Source: Planctomycetota bacterium
GTDB lineage: Bacteria > Planctomycetota > SZUA-567
Length of the DNA: 63,346 bases
Direction: 5' to 3'
NCBI GenBank assembly: GCA_031261425.1
Contig: JAISJR010000051.1
Span: forward strand, 1-63,346
Below the pieces are notes generated by a model. It was not told the DNA's origin, did not search any database, and worked only from the letters and a program-made list of their open reading frames with translations. This document shows positions 60,297 through 63,346 of the stretch, piece after piece; the stretch's first letter is position 1, and every line of letters begins with the position of its first letter. A program made the position numbers and the translations under genes.

Positions 60297-61888
60297 TTTC
60301 CCGGCGGCATTCTGCCGGTCGGGGAGCCGGATTCGTTGACGGTCGCGGCGGGGGACGGCAACTTCTTTTCAATCGCGAGACGCCCGTTCCACCACGGCGG
60401 GTCGTTGATGATTTTCACGCCGTCGCCCGCCGGTTTCAGCGCCATCTTAAACACCGGCGTCGGGCGCTCCGTCCGGTCGCGCCACACCGCCTCGTCCCGT
60501 TGCGCCGTCAGCGCGCCGACCAAAATTTCGTCGCCCGCCGCCGGACTGTAAGTCAGCGCCCGCAACGTCGTGAAGCGAAAAATCGCCGCCGCCGCCGCGT
60601 TCGCTTTCGCCGAAATTTGATGCTCCCGCGCCGCTTCGATGACCTTTTCGTCGGCGTCGCCGGCGAACCATAACTGTTTGCTCGCCACGTCGTAGTTCTC
60701 GCCGAAACGGTCGATTTCCGCCAGCAAATTGCGGACGTTCGCCCGCTCGCGCGCGTGGTCCCACAACGGCACGACAAGCAATTCCCGGTTGGCGGTAATC
60801 GCGCCGAGTTGATTTTGCAACGCCGCGAACCGGCGCACCGGCGCGTATTCGCCGTGAATGGCGTGCAACATTTCGAGTTGCGCCACATTATATTCGGCGC
60901 GGAACGCGGTCGGCGCGAGCGACAAATAATTGAGCGCGTCGGCGGTGTTGCGCGCGTTGATTTGGGCTAAATACCACGCGATATAAACTTGCTGTCGCGC
61001 CGTGTAGGAGCGATTGTTAAGCAACGCCGACAGCGGCGCCTGCGCCGCGTCGAGTTGCAAATTTTCGCGATAAAAAGTCGCGAGCGTTTGCCGAAGCGCG
61101 TCGCCCGCGTCGTCGCGCAAAAATTTTTCCGCCTGCCAACTCTTGCCGCCGGGGTTAGCCCAGCGCTCGCCCCACGCCGGTTGCGCGTCGCGCGGCGTTA
61201 CGGGGCGACCGACCGGCGTCAAAAATTCGCCGGCGGGCAAATTCGCCAGCCGCCCCTCGCCGGCGAGCGCCCGCAACAACGCCGCGAGCGCCGGATTCGT
61301 CGAATAAGCGTCCACGCGCAACTTATACGCCGCGCGGCGTTCCGCCGGATTGGGATTGACGGTCGCGCGGTCGATTTTGTCAACCTCGCGCCCGCCGGAG
61401 TGGTTTTCCCATTCGGCGTAGCGGCGGTGAAAAGTCCGCCCCAAATTTTGAATGGAATCGACCGGCGCGACGAGCATATCGGCGCGCGGGGCGCGGGGCG
61501 GCGAAAAATAATCGCCCATTCTCACGACGAGTTCCGCCGAAAACGGCGACGACAACAGCATTTCGATAACGCGCGCCTCGCGGCAATGTTTGGTCAGCGC
61601 GAACAGCCCCTTGACGGTGTAAGTCCCGTGCGGCGTGAAGACGGTATAGACGTAATAGTCGCCCTCACAGCCGACGCGCTCGTCGAGCGCGTAAGCCCCG
61701 TCCGCCGCCGCCGGCACGAGGGCGTTGGTCGCCGTCAGCGTTTCGAGTTTCGCGACAAGCAATTCGCGTCCGGGAAATTCCGCGCGATAGCGGTCTTCTT
61801 CCTGCGCGACCGTCTGCCGCTGGTCGGCGCTCTCGCACGCGACGGGAATGAGCGCGAGGGGCAAAATAAATTTGGGGAGAAAGGACAT
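60293..61888 (-). CDS. Putative lipoprotein of unknown function
   Basis: The 531-residue protein opens MSFLPKFILPLALIPVACESADQ, a signal with a lipobox-like PVAC, so it may be lipid-anchored at Cys18. It is mixed in composition. The first 120 residues include YVYTVFTPHGTYTVKGLFALTKHCREARVIE. Helical stretches with repeated Ala-rich motifs follow (ARQQVYIAWYLAQINARNTADALNYL), and the C-terminal stretch is RLAIEKKLPSPAATVNESGSP. I do not recognise a domain. Its start at 61888 fits the signal; the frame opens earlier in a repeat. Confidence 0.65.
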   Translation of the reverse strand: MSFLPKFILPLALIPVACESADQRQTVAQEEDRYRAEFPGRELLVAKLETLTATNALVPAAADGAYALDERVGCEGDYYVYTVFTPHGTYTVKGLFALTKHCREARVIEMLLSSPFSAELVVRMGDYFSPPRAPRADMLVAPVDSIQNLGRTFHRRYAEWENHSGGREVDKIDRATVNPNPAERRAAYKLRVDAYSTNPALAALLRALAGEGRLANLPAGEFLTPVGRPVTPRDAQPAWGERWANPGGKSWQAEKFLRDDAGDALRQTLATFYRENLQLDAAQAPLSALLNNRSYTARQQVYIAWYLAQINARNTADALNYLSLAPTAFRAEYNVAQLEMLHAIHGEYAPVRRFAALQNQLGAITANRELLVVPLWDHARERANVRNLLAEIDRFGENYDVASKQLWFAGDADEKVIEAAREHQISAKANAAAAAIFRFTTLRALTYSPAAGDEILVGALTAQRDEAVWRDRTERPTPVFKMALKPAGDGVKIINDPPWWNGRLAIEKKLPSPAATVNESGSPTGRMPPGN

Positions 61889-61901
61889 CGGGGTTCCTTC
61901 T

Positions 61902-62026
61902 GAATTAACAATTAACAATTAAAAATTAACAATTAGCAATTAAGAAGTTTATCGTCAAAACGGCGCGCAGCGATTTTTAATCGTCAAACTCCACCATTGT
62001 TAATTTTTAATGGTTAATTGTTAATT
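61902..62026. repeat. Family A hairpin with AATTAAC arms
   Basis: AATTAACAATTAACAATT and TTGTTAATTTTTAATGG... flank ATCGTCAAAACGGCGCGCAG, AATCGTCAAACTCCACC. It precedes rsmG's 3' end. Confidence 0.8.
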
Positions 62027-62031
62027 TACTC

Positions 62032-62892
62032 TTATTCGCCGCGCTTGCTGAACACCACCAACCGCCGTTGTTCGCGTCCGCCGATGGCGTATTTTTCGTC
62101 GGCGGTCATTTTGAAAACGCCTTTGAATTGCTGTTGCGCGGCGGTGATTTCCGGTCCGCAATTCGGACCTTTCATAAAAATCGCCCGCCCGTTCGGCGCG
62201 ATAAACGGCGACAAACGCGCCAGCGTCGCGGGAATAACTTCGACCGCCCGCGTGATAAAATCGTCGGCGACCAGCGGCGTTTCCGTCGTTACGCTACGCG
62301 GAAAAATTTCCACGTTCGTCAGTTGCAAATCGCGTTTGACCATTTCTAAAAACTGCACGCGCTTGCCGCGGCTTTCCGCCAAAATGACGCGCGTGGCGGG
62401 CGAGCGCAACGCCAACGGCACGCCGGGGAAGCCCGCGCCACTGCCGATATCGACGACCGTTTTACCGAGCGGCAACATCTCGGCGACGACCGCGCAGTCG
62501 ATAAAATGTTTCAGCACCGTCGCTTCGATGCCCATAATCCGCGTCAAATCGAGCGCCGCGTTGTGTTCGCGCAACAGGCAATAATAGCGCCAATACGCCG
62601 AAAGTTCGCGGCTACCGACCGCAAAATGATGCTCGGCGAAAAGTCGGGCGAGATACGCCGGCGTCGCTTCGGCGCGTTCGTAAAAAGCGTAATCGTATGG
62701 ACGTTTGCCGCCGCCAAAACCGCGCCGGCGATTGGGCGAAACCGGCTTCGCCGACGACGACGGTTTATTTTTTGCCGGCGACGGCTTCGACGACTTGGGC
62801 GATTGGTTTTTGACCGGCGCCGCGGTATGCCCGCGACTGGCGCCGTAACTGGAACGGTTTTTCATTGACATTTTGGGCGGCGTTTTGGGCAT
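62032..62892 (-). CDS. rsmG: 16S rRNA (guanine527-N7)-methyltransferase with basic N-terminal extension
   Basis: RsmG methylates G527 of 16S rRNA. The catalytic part (about 100-286) has HFIDCAVVAEMLPLGKTVVDIGSGAGFPGVPLAL (motif I) and ESRGKRVQFLEMVKRDLQLTNVEI, both diagnostic. The N-terminal 80 residues are rich in Lys, Ser and Pro (KNQSPKSSKPSPAKNKPSSS), absent from most RsmG; they look disordered and RNA-binding. The start is uncertain: ATGs at 62892, 62871 and 62865 are possible. Frames extending beyond 63015 enter repeat sequence and are rejected. Confidence 0.9.
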   Translation of the reverse strand: MPKTPPKMSMKNRSSYGASRGHTAAPVKNQSPKSSKPSPAKNKPSSSAKPVSPNRRRGFGGGKRPYDYAFYERAEATPAYLARLFAEHHFAVGSRELSAYWRYYCLLREHNAALDLTRIMGIEATVLKHFIDCAVVAEMLPLGKTVVDIGSGAGFPGVPLALRSPATRVILAESRGKRVQFLEMVKRDLQLTNVEIFPRSVTTETPLVADDFITRAVEVIPATLARLSPFIAPNGRAIFMKGPNCGPEITAAQQQFKGVFKMTADEKYAIGGREQRRLVVFSKRGE

Positions 62893-63074
62893 TGGCGGCT
62901 TTTCATTGGCAAGGGAGGGACGCGACGCGGGGCAAACGTTCGCGATTCGACAAACGCCCGCGCCCGTGTTTTTACGCGGCGATTTTGGGCGGCGGATTAT
63001 CGAATAAACGCTCATTCGGCGCAAGGCGGTAGCGGGGTGCCGGTAGCGGTATGAAATGGCGTCCCGTCTATGGA

Positions 63075-63346
63075 CTCCGACAGTCGCCCTGCAAGGGCGA
63101 AATATATCAGCCCAGGGTAAGGCACACGCTCTACCGTGCCGCAACCCTGGGTAGCGGTTGATTGATAAAACCATCCGACAGTCCCGCCGCGTGGTTGGCG
63201 GCGGCAAACGCCGCCTCCGGCGGCGAGAGCGGTTCGCCAAAACGCGGCGAACCGTCCAATTTCGGTTGGCGCTTTGCGCCGTCTTTACCCAGGGTGGCGC
63301 GGCTGATAGAGCGTCGCCGCTTACCCTGGGCTAATATATTTCGCCC
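63075..63346. repeat. Large nested palindromic repeat, family C copy 2, cut by the window edge
   Basis: CGCCCTGCAAGGGCG, ATATATCAGCCCAGGGTAAG, CCGTGCCGCAACCCTGGGT, ATCCGACAG, AACGCGGCGAACCG, then ACCCTGGGCTAATATATTTC at the right edge. Order and spacing match 30931-31232. No gene is supported in 62893-63346. Confidence 0.85.

Overview
The window is a 63 kb chromosomal segment of a G+C-rich bacterium. Most genes have bacterial housekeeping functions: fatty-acid, histidine, tryptophan and branched-chain amino-acid synthesis, replication, mismatch repair, tRNA modification and charging, transcription elongation and chaperonins. A methyl-accepting chemotaxis protein, a periplasmic binding protein, an MMPL/RND exporter and a putative lipoprotein suggest a motile Gram-negative cell. 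A 2-oxoacid:ferredoxin oxidoreductase subunit with its 2x[4Fe-4S] ferredoxin suggests anaerobic metabolism. I cannot fix the phylum from sequence reading alone. The nested palindromes and the sigma-factor type would fit an uncultured PVC-like or deltaproteobacterial-like lineage, but this is a guess.

Layout. 0.5-9.6 kb (+): accA, a dciA-like gene, N-carbamoylputrescine amidase, a solute-binding protein, an acidic/proline-rich zinc-ribbon protein, hisA, a broken IS5-family element (-) and two DedA genes. 9.7-12.7 kb (-): an unusual cluster with a degenerate receiver fused to a TaqI-type specificity domain, two small unknown proteins, and a methyltransferase broken at a tetranucleotide repeat. 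13.0-20.7 kb (-): trpE-trpGD-[DUF3800]-trpCF-trpB-trpA. 20.8-24.0 kb (-): an Rpn nuclease and an interrupted 2-oxoacid oxidoreductase operon. 24.2-32 kb (-): nusA, GNAT, a secreted TPR protein, ilvN, a sigma/anti-sigma pair and a pentapeptide protein. 32.2-37.4 kb: lysS (+) and dnaE (-). 37.6-42.1 kb: an AlwI-type restriction-modification operon convergent with a DUF1016/YhcG nuclease. 42.2-63.3 kb: MCP, FHA-GAF regulator, mutS, AAA/DUF4143 ATPase, mnmG, MMPL exporter, a tiny secreted acidic repeat protein, groES/groEL split by a four-helix-bundle gene, a methyltransferase, a putative lipoprotein and rsmG.

The most distinctive feature is the intergenic DNA. Most gene junctions hold a modular hairpin element whose two arms are reverse-complementary runs of short degenerate repeats. 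The arms come in several unrelated types, but the core is shared (a GGAGTTTGAT-like box plus a TTCGCTTCGCG-like dyad). These arms supply the stop codon and last residues of several proteins (-IKN tails). Other palindromic families, an insertion sequence and even genes sit within them. Several operons (trp, 2-oxoacid oxidoreductase, groESL) carry single accessory genes inserted between core genes. No tRNA, rRNA or CRISPR array was recognised.
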